This document shows, one piece after another, positions 1 to 8,379 of a DNA stretch of 64,000 bases. The position numbers and the translations under genes are program-made. Each line of letters starts with the position of its first letter. Within the stretch, counting starts at the first letter, position 1. This DNA comes from Cohnella sp. AR92 (GTDB lineage Bacteria; Bacillota; Bacilli; Paenibacillales; Paenibacillaceae): assembly GCF_003990975.1 (NCBI RefSeq), contig NZ_RZJR01000010.1, forward strand, positions 1 through 64,000, read 5' to 3'. The notes beneath the pieces were generated by a model. The model was not told the DNA's origin. It was given only the letters and a program-made list of their open reading frames with translations, and made no database searches.

Positions 1-256
<256 letters not shown>

Positions 257-372
257 TAATAAGCCACACACAGGCAAGAAGATTCTAATGAACGCTAATT
301 CGTTTCGTATCCGGTTATCAAGGCGCAAGGTCTTGATGTCCGTTCAAGTTTTCTTGGACAAGCAAGCATTAT

Positions 373-449
373 GGCGGCGTAGCTCAGCTGGCTAGAGCGT
401 TCGGTTCATACCCGAAAGGTCGGGGGTTCGATCCCCTCCGCCGCTACCA
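373..449 (+). tRNA. tRNA-Met (CAT, elongator type)
   Basis: Full cloverleaf with acceptor GGCGGCG pairing to CGCCGCT, anticodon CAT, T-loop TTCGATC and encoded CCA. The body closely resembles the Bacillus elongator tRNA-Met rather than the initiator, which would begin CGCGGGG. It is the first of six tRNAs after the 23S gene and is probably co-transcribed with it. Confidence 0.95.
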
Positions 450-467
450 ATTCTTATCAAGTCCCAT

Positions 468-543
468 GGAGGCTTAGCTCAGCTGGGAGAGCATCTGCCT
501 TACAAGCAGAGGGTCGGGGGTTCGATCCCCTCAGCCTCCACCA
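468..543 (+). tRNA. tRNA-Val (TAC)
   Basis: A 76-nt cloverleaf with acceptor GGAGGCT pairing to AGCCTCC, anticodon TAC, T-loop TTCGATC and encoded CCA. It is the second gene of the post-23S tRNA cluster. Confidence 0.95.
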
Positions 544-567
544 TATAAGCAATTTTTCTCTCTTCGC

Positions 568-644
568 GGAGCCGTGGTGTAGAGGCCTAACATGCCTGCC
601 TGTCACGCAGGAGACCGCGGGTTCGAATCCCGTCGGCTCCGCCA
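568..644 (+). tRNA. tRNA-Asp (GTC)
   Basis: A 77-nt cloverleaf with acceptor GGAGCCG pairing to CGGCTCC, anticodon GTC in CCTGTCACG, and encoded CCA. The start is fixed at 568 because only this frame gives a seven-pair acceptor stem plus a discriminator base. Confidence 0.95.
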
Positions 645-664
645 TTTCTCACAAATGAATATGA

Positions 665-740
<76 letters not shown>

Positions 741-797
741 TTGTAATTCTCCGGTATAAGCTGCTCTATAGCTGCACAACCTACCGGCGGGGCGCAT

Positions 798-881
798 GGA
801 GGGTTAGCGAAGTGGCCAAACGCGGGAGACTGTAAATCTCTTCCTCACGGTTCGGTGGTTCGAATCCATCACCCTCCACCA
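798..881 (+). tRNA. tRNA-Tyr (GTA)
   Basis: An 84-nt class II tRNA with the long variable arm expected for tyrosine. Acceptor GGAGGGT pairs with ACCCTCC; the anticodon is GTA in ACTGTAAAT, and CCA is encoded. Confidence 0.95.
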
Positions 882-954
882 CTAACTCACCCCAAAAGTG
901 AGCGAAAGCTTTGAAGTGAATTCCGATTACTTTTTCGGTGACACCCGTGCTTTC

Positions 955-1030
955 GAGCCATTAGCTCAGTTGGTAGAGCACCTGACTTTTAATCAGGGTG
1001 TCGAAGGTTCGAGTCCTTCATGGCTCACCA
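955..1030 (+). tRNA. tRNA-Lys (TTT)
   Basis: A 76-nt cloverleaf with acceptor GAGCCAT pairing to ATGGCTC, anticodon TTT in ACTTTTAAT, and encoded CCA. It is the last tRNA before the cluster terminator. Confidence 0.95.
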
Positions 1031-1043
1031 GTTTAACCATCAG

Positions 1044-1067
1044 CAGACGCGAAAGCGTCTGTTTTTT
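1044..1067 (+). terminator. Rho-independent terminator of the rRNA/tRNA unit
   Basis: A perfect stem CAGACGC-GAAA-GCGTCTG with a stable tetraloop, followed by six T. It lies 14 nt after tRNA-Lys. Confidence 0.9.
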
Positions 1068-1139
1068 ATTTTGCGCGCATGAGGCTTCCGTTGTCTGGAA
1101 AGGTTAACAGCAAAAAGGCTGTATCCAGGGGGCCGGATC

Positions 1140-2087
1140 ATGATCTATATCTATACGTTAGGAAGCGCGTTTTTGCTTGTCTTTTTCCTGGTGCCGATCG
1201 TCCGTGAAGCGGCGCGACGTCTTGGCTTCGTGGATCGTCCGACGATGCGCAAAGTACATAAGATTCCGGTTCCTCTGAGCGGAGGGCTGGCCATCTATAT
1301 CGGAGTTATCTCCATGGCATGGATATTCGTCGGCGACACCGCGATCGTAAGGGCGCTCACCTTGGGAGGCGGCCTGCTCGTTGCGATCGGCCTCGTGGAC
1401 GACGGGTTTAAGGCCTACGGCAAGGAGTTCCCCGTCTGGCCCCGATTGATTGTGTACATTGGCGTCGCGATGCTGCCCGTTCCCTTCGGTATCGCCATTC
1501 ATGGAATCTCCGCCCCTTCTCATTCCGCGATGCTGATCTTCTCCGACGGCTGGTCCATTTTCTTCACGGCTCTGTGGATTTTTTCCCTCATTAATATGAT
1601 GAACTTTATCGACGGCGTGGACGGACTCGCCTCCGGAGTCTGCGTGATCTCTTCCTTTACCCTGTTCATCGCCTCCCTGCTGGGAAGTCAGGGCGTGATA
1701 GCGATTCTGGCGATCGCTCTAGCCGGCTCCTGCCTCGCTTTTCTAACCTACAACTTCCATCCGGCCAAAATATTCATGGGAGACGCGGGAGCTACCTTTC
1801 TCGGATATACGCTGGCGGTTCTCGCGATCGAAGGCACTTTGAAGGGAGCCACCTTCCTGTCCGTCTTGGTTCCGCTGCTCGCCTTGGGCGTTCCGATTCT
1901 GGATACGGTAATCGTGTTTACCAGAAGGCTCATCGAAGGCAAAGGCCTTCATCGGGCCGACAAGCTGCACACTCACCATACCTTGATGAGATGGGGACTT
2001 ACTCAGGTTCAAACCGTATCCTTCCTGTACCTGATAGCGGCCGTTTTCTCCCTGATGTCGATAGTGATCCTGCTTATCTTAAGATAA
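1140..2087 (+). CDS. tagO: Undecaprenyl-phosphate N-acetylaminosugar-1-phosphate transferase (TagO/WecA/MraY family)
   Basis: A 315-residue polytopic membrane enzyme that moves a UDP-linked aminosugar phosphate onto undecaprenyl phosphate, the first step for teichoic acid or other wall polymers. Family motifs are visible: VHKIPVPLSGG near residue 40, GLVDDGFKAYGK near 83, NMMNFIDGVDGLASG near 153, FMGDAGATFLGY near 210 and the C-terminal HTHH. These include the two metal-binding aspartate pairs. The ATG at 1140 follows an AGGGGG-type ribosome site. MraY itself is less likely because no peptidoglycan genes are nearby; the sugar substrate cannot be read from sequence. It appears to be monocistronic. 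Confidence 0.85.
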   Translation: MIYIYTLGSAFLLVFFLVPIVREAARRLGFVDRPTMRKVHKIPVPLSGGLAIYIGVISMAWIFVGDTAIVRALTLGGGLLVAIGLVDDGFKAYGKEFPVWPRLIVYIGVAMLPVPFGIAIHGISAPSHSAMLIFSDGWSIFFTALWIFSLINMMNFIDGVDGLASGVCVISSFTLFIASLLGSQGVIAILAIALAGSCLAFLTYNFHPAKIFMGDAGATFLGYTLAVLAIEGTLKGATFLSVLVPLLALGVPILDTVIVFTRRLIEGKGLHRADKLHTHHTLMRWGLTQVQTVSFLYLIAAVFSLMSIVILLILR

Positions 2088-2111
2088 AGCCGGGAGAGAC
2101 CGGCGCGCGGG

Positions 2112-2143
2112 TTGCCCTTTAAGCCCATTAATTATGCTACAAT
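2112..2143 (+). promoter_or_regulatory. Predicted sigma-A promoter of the PucR-like gene
   Basis: An extended -10 element TGCTACAAT is at 2135-2143. A weak -35 TTGCCC lies at 2112-2117 with a long 20-nt spacer, so the extended -10 probably carries the promoter. It lies upstream of the ATG at 2178 and argues against the TTG at 2112 as a start codon. Confidence 0.5.
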
Positions 2144-2177
2144 GTGGGTATCGACTACGGACGAGGGGCATGCAGCG

Positions 2178-3269
2178 ATGAACAAAACCAGATTGCAGCA
2201 GCTTCAACAGGTGGCGGGGACGGAAGTAGAGGTCGTCGTTCTCCAGGCGAAGGATTGGGAGCAAGCAGGAGGCAGCAAGCAGCCGGATGTCGGCGATAGC
2301 ATTCAGAACGAGGGCAGCTTGATCGTCGTCAAGGTAGACGGAGAGGAACTGGAGGCTCTTAAGTTCTCGTCCGTCTTAACACCGCTGGAGGTCGAATTGT
2401 TCAAGTGGGTGCTGCAGCCTGCATCCTTGCGTGCGGCAGCGAATGGCTTCAACGATTCCGAACGAAGCGCGAGAAGGCTTGGCGAATGGATTGAACAGAG
2501 CATCGGAAGCGGAGACTTGAGGGCCGAGATCCCCGACCGATTCGAGCTTCGCAATCGGCTGTTCGACGGAATGATCCCGTTCCTGTTGATCAGCGAGCAG
2601 GCGGACGACCGGGAACCCTCCTATAGCGAGCTTGAGAAAGTATTCAAGTCCTTCATCTCGGAAGAGATCCTACTGCTTCCTATCCGCGAGAGGGAGTGGC
2701 TGGTGCTGGGGCCGGACCGTCTGCTGGCTGAGGTCGAATCCGCCGACGAGGAGATTCTCGAGATGGACGAGACGAAGGAAGCTCTATTCTCTTTGGCCAC
2801 CGGGCTCCACCAGATGTTCACGGAGGAATGGGGAGGGGAATGCCACGTGGCGGTCGGCTTGCCGATCATTCCGACGGAGAGCCTCGTTCAGACGGTCGCT
2901 TCCTTGCGGGAGACGATCTATCTCGGGCGCAAGTTCCATGTCGGCATGCAGGTTCATCTTCCCTGGATGGTTCATCTGGAGCGGCTGCTCAACGGCATCC
3001 CGGAGGCAACCCGGATACGGTTCATGGAGGAGATGGTCGGTCGGCCGGACCTGTTCACCGAGCCGGAGACGATCTCGACGCTGGACGCGTTCTTCGCCAT
3101 GGATTGCAATGTAAGCGAGACGGCGAAGCGCTTATTTATTCATCGGAATACGCTATTATACCGTCTGGATAAGCTCAAACAGGAGACAGGACTTGACGTT
3201 CGTTCCTTTAATGACGCGGTTCTTGTCCGAATCATGCTGCTATTGTACAAAGTTACGAAAAGGAAATGA
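2178..3269 (+). CDS. PucR/CdaR-type helix-turn-helix regulator
   Basis: A 363-residue protein whose C-terminal 55 residues match the PucR C-terminal helix-turn-helix: CNVSETAKRLFIHRNTLLYRLDKL, seen here as NVSETAKRLFIHRN then TLLYRLDKLKQETGLD. The N-terminal 300 residues show no domain I can name. The ATG at 2178 is chosen because GAGGGG lies at 2163-2168 and the promoter -10 sits at 2138-2143; an upstream in-frame TTG at 2112 is inside the promoter. It is followed 91 nt later by msmX in the same direction. Control of sugar uptake is possible from this position but is only inference. Confidence 0.75.
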   Translation: MNKTRLQQLQQVAGTEVEVVVLQAKDWEQAGGSKQPDVGDSIQNEGSLIVVKVDGEELEALKFSSVLTPLEVELFKWVLQPASLRAAANGFNDSERSARRLGEWIEQSIGSGDLRAEIPDRFELRNRLFDGMIPFLLISEQADDREPSYSELEKVFKSFISEEILLLPIREREWLVLGPDRLLAEVESADEEILEMDETKEALFSLATGLHQMFTEEWGGECHVAVGLPIIPTESLVQTVASLRETIYLGRKFHVGMQVHLPWMVHLERLLNGIPEATRIRFMEEMVGRPDLFTEPETISTLDAFFAMDCNVSETAKRLFIHRNTLLYRLDKLKQETGLDVRSFNDAVLVRIMLLLYKVTKRK

Positions 3270-3360
3270 ATTTTTTGTACGCTTTGTGCATAGTCATTCG
3301 ACACTGCTCTGGGTTAAGATAGCTATGTACCTTAAACGAGTAGTTAGGGGGAACTTATAA

Positions 3361-4485
3361 ATGGCAGGCGTACGTTTAGAGCATGTTTATAAAAAATATC
3401 CAGGTTCCGACAAGGCTTCGGTAACTGACTTTAACCTCGACATTCAAGACAAAGAATTCCTCGTGCTGGTAGGCCCATCGGGTTGCGGCAAGTCCACAAC
3501 GCTGCGTATGATCGCAGGTCTCGAAGAAATCTCCGAAGGCAAGCTGTATATCGGCGACCGCGTCGTAAACGACGTTGCTCCGAAGGACCGCGACATCGCG
3601 ATGGTATTCCAATCCTACGCGCTGTACCCGCACATGAACGTATATCAGAACATGGCATTCGGTCTGAAGCTCCGCAAGTTCCGCAAGGACGAAATCGACC
3701 GTCGCGTTCGCGAAGCCGCTCGCACACTCGAAATCGAACACCTACTGGATCGCAAGCCTAAGGCTCTGTCCGGCGGTCAGCGCCAACGCGTTGCCCTGGG
3801 CCGCGCTATCGTCCGCGAACCTCAAGTGTTCCTGATGGACGAACCGCTCTCCAACTTGGACGCTAAGCTCCGTACTCAAATGCGCGCTAACATCTCCAAG
3901 CTGATGAAGCGTCTTGAGACGACTTGCATCTACGTAACGCATGACCAAACGGAAGCTATGACGATGGGCGACCGCATCGTCGTCATGAAGGACGGCTTCA
4001 TTCAACAAGCCGCTACTCCTGAAGAGCTCTACAACCACCCGATCAACCTGTTCGTTGCCGGCTTCATCGGCGCTCCTGCGATGAACTTCATCGAAGGCCA
4101 ACTGGTTGAAGAAGGCGGAAGCGTTCACTTCAAGGCTACCGGCGTGAATGTTGAAGTTCCGGAAGGCAAGGCGAAGGCGCTTCGCGCGAAGGGCTACATC
4201 GGCAAGGAAGTTATCGTAGGCATTCGTCCGGAAGACCTCCACGAAGAGCCAGTCTTCATCGAAGCTTCTCCGAAGTCCATCATCAACGCAAGCATCGAAG
4301 TGTCCGAGAACCTCGGTCACGAGATGTACCTGTACCTGAACGGTCTTGGCAAGGATAACGTTATCGCTCGTATCGACGGACGTTCCGGCTTCCAAGAAGG
4401 CCAGAACGTGAAGCTTGCGATCGACATGAACAAGATCCATGTCTTCGACAAGGAAACCGAGCTGAATATCCTCGAGAACAACTAA
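3361..4485 (+). CDS. msmX: Sugar-importer ATP-binding protein MsmX/UgpC
   Basis: A 374-residue ABC ATPase of the carbohydrate-uptake-1 class. Visible motifs are Walker A GPSGCGKST (about residues 38-46), Q-loop, signature LSGGQRQRVALGRA (about 137), Walker B VFLMDEPLSNLDA (about 156), H-loop THDQTEAMTMGD and a C-terminal TOBE-like regulatory domain. It is encoded alone, without permeases or a binding protein, as for Bacillus MsmX, the ATPase shared by many sugar importers. The importer at 29526-33154 has no ATPase gene, so it is a natural client. The ATG at 3361 has AGGGGG eight bases upstream. Confidence 0.92.
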   Translation: MAGVRLEHVYKKYPGSDKASVTDFNLDIQDKEFLVLVGPSGCGKSTTLRMIAGLEEISEGKLYIGDRVVNDVAPKDRDIAMVFQSYALYPHMNVYQNMAFGLKLRKFRKDEIDRRVREAARTLEIEHLLDRKPKALSGGQRQRVALGRAIVREPQVFLMDEPLSNLDAKLRTQMRANISKLMKRLETTCIYVTHDQTEAMTMGDRIVVMKDGFIQQAATPEELYNHPINLFVAGFIGAPAMNFIEGQLVEEGGSVHFKATGVNVEVPEGKAKALRAKGYIGKEVIVGIRPEDLHEEPVFIEASPKSIINASIEVSENLGHEMYLYLNGLGKDNVIARIDGRSGFQEGQNVKLAIDMNKIHVFDKETELNILENN

Positions 4486-4500
4486 TCCTGTTATCCCCAA

Positions 4501-4530
4501 GCGCTCGGCCAGACGGCCGGGCGCTTTTTT
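4501..4530 (+). terminator. Terminator of msmX
   Basis: The stem GCGCTCGGCC-AGAC-GGCCGGGCGC (one G-T pair) is followed by six T, directly after the msmX stop. Confidence 0.9.
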
Positions 4531-4549
4531 ACTAACGGGGGCTTTTACA

Positions 4550-4578
4550 TTGATTTCCGCCCTTTTTTTAGATACGAT
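4550..4578 (+). promoter_or_regulatory. Predicted promoter of the hprK operon
   Basis: A -35 TTGATT (4550-4555) and a -10 TACGAT (4573-4578) are spaced by 17 nt and lie just after the msmX terminator. hprK begins 30 nt downstream. Confidence 0.5.
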
Positions 4579-4608
4579 GAAAAGGACAAGTGGAAGGGAG
4601 ACCGCGCG

Positions 4609-5541
4609 ATGGCTAAGAAAGTTAAGGTATCCGAACTGGTACAACAGTTTCAGCTTGAAGTCGTTGCCGGGTCGGAAGGCCTGAGACGTACGATAAAGAC
4701 GGACGACTTGAATCGTCCGGGTCTCGAGGTCGCCGGTTACTTCGAATATTATCCGGTAGACCGCATTCAGATATTGGGCAAGACGGAGCTGGCGTTCCTG
4801 GAGACGTTAACCTCCGAGGAACGGTCGGAGAGACTAAAGAAAGTGTGCACGGAAGACACGCCTTGCATTATCGTTACCCGCGGGTTGGCCGTTCCGGCCG
4901 AGTTGGCGGAAGTCGCGAACGAGAGCAAGTTCCCGATTCTGCGGAGCGGCCTTGCGACAACGATTCTTTTCAGCCGGATCACGAACTTCCTGGAGAAGAA
5001 GCTGGCCCCGACCGCGACGATTCACGGGGTTCTTGTCGACGTTTACGGCGTCGGGATGCTGATTACCGGGGGAAGCGGAATCGGCAAGAGCGAGACGGCG
5101 TTGGAGCTGGTCAAGCGCGGACACCGCCTCGTCGCGGACGATGCGGTCGAGATTCGCCAGACGGCGGACAACCTCCTGTACGGCAGCGCGCCTGAGCTCA
5201 TCCAGCATCTGCTCGAGATTCGCGGCCTTGGCATCCTGAACGTGATGACCTTGTTCGGTGCCGGCGCCGTGCGGACGTCGAAGCAGATCAGCTTGGTCAT
5301 CAAGCTGGAGAACTGGCAGCCGGAGAAGCAGTACGACCGGCTGGGATTGGACGAAGAGACGACGAAGCTGATCGAAGCCGAGGTGCCGCTCGTTACGGTG
5401 CCGGTAAGGCCGGGACGAAACCTTGCGGTTATTCTCGAGGTCGCGGCGATGAACTTCCGTCTGAAGAGAATGGGCTACAATGCGGCCCTTCAATTCACGA
5501 ACAAGCTGACGGAAGCGATTGCGGACGAAGATTACGAATAA
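4609..5541 (+). CDS. hprK: HPr kinase/phosphorylase
   Basis: A 310-residue bifunctional sensor that phosphorylates and dephosphorylates Ser46 of HPr and Crh, setting carbon catabolite control. It shows the usual DRTGG-like N-terminal domain, [11 protein letters not shown] with the catalytic histidine near residue 139, P-loop [12 protein letters not shown] near 153, and the family signature EIRGLGILN near 204. Length is normal. It heads hprK-lgt-ppaX-yvoF, the same order as in B. subtilis. An HPr-family target with Ser46 is encoded at 23299. GGAAGGGAG lies upstream of the ATG. Confidence 0.97.
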   Translation: MAKKVKVSELVQQFQLEVVAGSEGLRRTIKTDDLNRPGLEVAGYFEYYPVDRIQILGKTELAFLETLTSEERSERLKKVCTEDTPCIIVTRGLAVPAELAEVANESKFPILRSGLATTILFSRITNFLEKKLAPTATIHGVLVDVYGVGMLITGGSGIGKSETALELVKRGHRLVADDAVEIRQTADNLLYGSAPELIQHLLEIRGLGILNVMTLFGAGAVRTSKQISLVIKLENWQPEKQYDRLGLDEETTKLIEAEVPLVTVPVRPGRNLAVILEVAAMNFRLKRMGYNAALQFTNKLTEAIADEDYE

Positions 5542-5589
5542 CAGAACTTACTTCGGCATGCCGCCGAAAGATAAGGATGGAGGATACGG

Positions 5590-6804
5590 ATGTTGCCGCT
5601 CAAATTAGACCCCATTGCCTTCTCGTTGGGATCGCTTGAAGTGCATTGGTACGGTATTATTCTAGGATCGGCCGCTTTGGTCGGGCTGCTTCTGGCGATA
5701 TGGGAGGGCAAGCGCTTCGGGCTCTCTCCAGACTTCTTCCTGGATCTGATGCTTTACGGAGTTCCATCTGCCATTATCGCCGCGCGATTGTACTATGTTA
5801 TTTTCACTTGGGATTACTACGGCCAGCATCCCGGAGAGATCATTCAGATCTGGAACGGGGGCATTGCCATCTATGGTGCCTTGATCGGCGCCTTGATCTG
5901 CGGTTATCTGTACTTCCGCTCCAAAGGCTATTCCTTCTGGCGGGTAGTCGACATCTGCGCCCCTTCCTTGCTGGCTGGACAGATGATCGGCCGCTGGGGC
6001 AACTTCGTCAACCAGGAAGCGTACGGTTCTCCCGTTGAAGAGTCGTTCCTTCGGGACACGCTTCACCTTCCGAACTTCATCGTGAATCAGATGAACGTGG
6101 AAGGAACCTTCCATCATCCTACGTTCCTATATGAATCGTTATGGAGCTTGCTCGGCATCATTGTCCTATTCGTGTTGCGCAGACAGAACTTCATGAGAGC
6201 CGGCGAGCTGTTCATGTCCTACTTCATCTGGTATTCGATCGGGCGCTTCTATATCGAAGCGATCCGCACGGACAGCCTGGCCTTCGCAGGTCCGAGCTGG
6301 CTGGCTTCCTTCCTGAAGGGGCTCTGGACGCCGATGGAATGGTTCGGCTTCGAACAAGGCTACCTGGATCCGCAATACGGGAATGTTCGCAGCTCCCAGC
6401 TGCTCGCTCTTCTTATTATCATCGGGTGTATCATCCTTATTATCGTACGCAGGAGAATGGGCTACGCCAAGGAGAGATACGTCGATCCGCTGACCAGCAC
6501 GAAACAGCCTGCTGAGACGACGGCAACGGCAGGCGCAAGCGCTGCGGCCTCCGATTCCGCGGCACTGGCCGGCGTTACGGCTCCTGCGGCAACGGCGGAC
6601 AAGCATCGGACTTCCGAGCACGAGCCGTCGAAGGCTTCCGGGGAGAAGAAAGACGCGGATTCCGGAGATGCCAAGTCCAACGGTTCTCCGACAGGAGAGA
6701 ACGAATCCGGCGATACCGGTTCTAACGGGACCGATAGCGGAAGCTCCGATTCCGGCGCTGGGGATTCCGGAAGCGCGGGCTCCGACAGCTCTAGCAGCGA
6801 TTAG
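5590..6804 (+). CDS. lgt: Prolipoprotein diacylglyceryl transferase with long low-complexity tail
   Basis: This membrane enzyme attaches diacylglycerol to the lipobox cysteine of prolipoproteins. About the first 285 residues are a normal Lgt with several membrane segments and the Lgt signature GRWGNFVNQEAYGSPV near residue 136. The protein is 404 residues against about 270 in Bacillus. The extra C-terminal 115 residues are Ala/Thr- then Ser/Gly/Asp-rich with no predicted fold, ending in serines and aspartate. The tail follows the last membrane segment (LLALLIIIGCIILIIVR), so its side of the membrane depends on topology. Its 3' end is 32 nt before ppaX. A client lipoprotein is encoded at 31508. 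Confidence 0.95.
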   Translation: MLPLKLDPIAFSLGSLEVHWYGIILGSAALVGLLLAIWEGKRFGLSPDFFLDLMLYGVPSAIIAARLYYVIFTWDYYGQHPGEIIQIWNGGIAIYGALIGALICGYLYFRSKGYSFWRVVDICAPSLLAGQMIGRWGNFVNQEAYGSPVEESFLRDTLHLPNFIVNQMNVEGTFHHPTFLYESLWSLLGIIVLFVLRRQNFMRAGELFMSYFIWYSIGRFYIEAIRTDSLAFAGPSWLASFLKGLWTPMEWFGFEQGYLDPQYGNVRSSQLLALLIIIGCIILIIVRRRMGYAKERYVDPLTSTKQPAETTATAGASAAASDSAALAGVTAPAATADKHRTSEHEPSKASGEKKDADSGDAKSNGSPTGENESGDTGSNGTDSGSSDSGAGDSGSAGSDSSSSD

Positions 6805-6836
6805 GCAGGAATTACGGAAAAGAGGCTAAGCAACGA

Positions 6837-7490
6837 ATGACAGCTAAGATTACAACGGTTCTATTTGACTTGGACGGCACGATCATCGACACGAACGAGC
6901 TGATTATCGAATCGTTCCTGCACGCGCTTAAGGGAATCGTTCCGGAAGGCTTCGGACGCGAGCACATCATTCCCAGCATGGGAATGCCGCTCGTGACGCA
7001 GCTTCAGCAGTTCTCGGGGCGAGAAGAAGTCGACGATCTGGCCCGTTCCTATCGCGAATACAATCTTCTTCGCCACGATGAGATGGTGACCTTGTTCCCC
7101 GGCGTGAAGGAGGTCATCCCTCGCCTTCATGCGGCGGGATTGAAGCTCGGGATCGTGACGACGAAGATGAAGCCTTCGACGGAGAGAGCCTTGAAGCTTC
7201 TGGGCATCTACGATTATATGGGAGCGATCGTGACGCTGGACGACGTCGAGCACGCGAAGCCTCATCCGCAGCCGGTGCAGATGGCAATCGAGGCGCTTGG
7301 CGCCCTTCCGAACGAGACGATCATGGTCGGAGACAGCGCCGTCGACATCGAGTCGGCGAGAAGAGCGGGAGCGATTCCCGTCGGGGTCGCCTGGTCGCTC
7401 AAGGGAGAAGGAATCCTGAAGGATGCGGGAGCCGCGCACATCATCCAGAACATGGAGCAGCTTCTGACGATTAGCGGATTGGAGCGATGA
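6837..7490 (+). CDS. ppaX: Pyrophosphatase PpaX (HAD family)
   Basis: A 217-residue haloacid-dehalogenase phosphatase. Motif I is FDLDGTIIDTNELI at residues 8-21, motif II includes GIVTTK, and motif IV is MVGDSAVDIESA near 162. In Bacillus PpaX hydrolyses the pyrophosphate released by HprK when it dephosphorylates HPr-Ser-P, which fits its place two genes after hprK. The B. subtilis gene yvoD between lgt and ppaX, as I recall that locus, is absent here. The start ATG at 6837 is 32 nt after lgt. Confidence 0.92.
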   Translation: MTAKITTVLFDLDGTIIDTNELIIESFLHALKGIVPEGFGREHIIPSMGMPLVTQLQQFSGREEVDDLARSYREYNLLRHDEMVTLFPGVKEVIPRLHAAGLKLGIVTTKMKPSTERALKLLGIYDYMGAIVTLDDVEHAKPHPQPVQMAIEALGALPNETIMVGDSAVDIESARRAGAIPVGVAWSLKGEGILKDAGAAHIIQNMEQLLTISGLER

Positions 7491-7494
7491 ACGG

Positions 7495-8022
7495 TTGAGA
7501 CGAGTCGAACGGTATCCGGTGGAGGGCCCGAATTCGCTATGGCAAGTTTATCGAACGGTTCCCCGCTGGAAGGCGGTTCGGAACTTCGCCTTCATCCAGC
7601 TGGCCCGTTACTGTCCGTCTCTTCCGGTCAAGAATTGGATCTACCGCCGCGTATTGGGGATGAAGGTCGGCGAGAAGACATCCTTTGCGCTCATGGTGAT
7701 GGTCGATGTGTTCTTCCCCGAACGCATACAGGTCGGCAATAACAGCATCATCGGATACAATTCCACGCTGCTGACCCATGAGTACCTCATCGATGAATAC
7801 CGGATCGGCCCGATCCTGATCGGCTCCAACGTGATGATCGGAGCGAACGTCACCATTCTTCCCGGAGTGACCATCGGCGACGGAGCCGTCGTTGCGGCAG
7901 GGGCCGTCGTTCACCGGGATGTGCCCGCTTATACCCGGGTCGGAGGCAATCCGCTTCGGGAGCTGGTTTCCCGCAGGGATGAGGATAACCTGTTCGAAGA
8001 ACGGTCGACGAGGGTTCACTAA
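7495..8022 (+). CDS. yvoF: YvoF-like left-handed beta-helix acyltransferase
   Basis: A 175-residue protein with hexapeptide repeats in the second half (IQVGNN, IIGYNS, IGPILI, VMIGANVTILPGVTIGDGAVVAAGAVV), typical of trimeric acetyltransferases. The first 20 residues align by eye with B. subtilis YvoF, supporting the TTG start at 7495, which has GGAG ten bases upstream. It sits at the same place as yvoF, between ppaX and hisZ. The acyl acceptor is unknown. Confidence 0.85.
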   Translation: MRRVERYPVEGPNSLWQVYRTVPRWKAVRNFAFIQLARYCPSLPVKNWIYRRVLGMKVGEKTSFALMVMVDVFFPERIQVGNNSIIGYNSTLLTHEYLIDEYRIGPILIGSNVMIGANVTILPGVTIGDGAVVAAGAVVHRDVPAYTRVGGNPLRELVSRRDEDNLFEERSTRVH

Positions 8023-8047
8023 GTATCTGCCGAGAAGTAGGATCAGA

Positions 8048-8093
8048 CCCATACGCGAAGAGCCGATACGAGCTCCTTGCGTGTGGGCTTTTT
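8048..8093 (+). terminator. Terminator of the hprK operon
   Basis: A 15-bp stem with a single mismatch joins CCCATACGCGAAGAG to CTCCTTGCGTGTGGG around a 10-nt loop, followed by CTTTTT. It separates yvoF from the his operon. Confidence 0.85.
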
Positions 8094-8187
8094 CGTTGGG
8101 GCAGGCAGCGTATTATCTACAGACGAAAAACCGGCTGGTTGTTGAATGGCTACTATGGCCACGATGGCTACGAGGGGCGTTCCGTTC

Positions 8188-8216
8188 TTGACGGAGAGGA
8201 TCGCTCGTGATAAAGT
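8188..8216 (+). promoter_or_regulatory. Possible upstream promoter of the his operon
   Basis: TTGACG (8188-8193) and TAAAGT (8211-8216) have ideal 17-nt spacing. The stretch 8094-8187 before it shows no gene or clear structure. A second promoter with an operator lies about 30 bp downstream. Confidence 0.45.
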
Positions 8217-8241
8217 ACAAGAAGCCTTTATTTTGGCAGTA

Positions 8242-8274
8242 TGGTAGAATGGTAGAACTTTAACGCGTTAAAGT
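8242..8274 (+). promoter_or_regulatory. his operon promoter with 18-bp palindromic operator
   Basis: An extended -10 TGGTAGAAT is at 8242-8250. The perfect palindrome ACTTTAACGCGTTAAAGT occupies 8257-8274, over the predicted transcription start, a position suited to a repressor. hisZ starts 106 nt later. No T-box features (such as TGGNACCGCG) are present in the leader. A TrpR-like HisR/YerC repressor has been proposed for some Firmicute his operons; assigning this site to it is inference. Confidence 0.6.
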
Positions 8275-8379
8275 ATGGCGAGAGCCTACATATAGAAAAC
8301 GTCATTCGAAGATGAGCTATTCAAAGAAGAGCAGTTCATTAGAAGCACAATACGAAGAAGCAGAGAAGAGGGAAAAGCG

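Noticed and set aside
898-1107. 69-codon frame across tRNA-Lys
   Set aside because: It reads through the tRNA gene and its terminator.
8094-8379. T-box leader for the his operon
   Set aside because: No TGGNACCGCG-type T-box sequence or specifier-loop layout; the palindrome at the start point is the better regulatory candidate.
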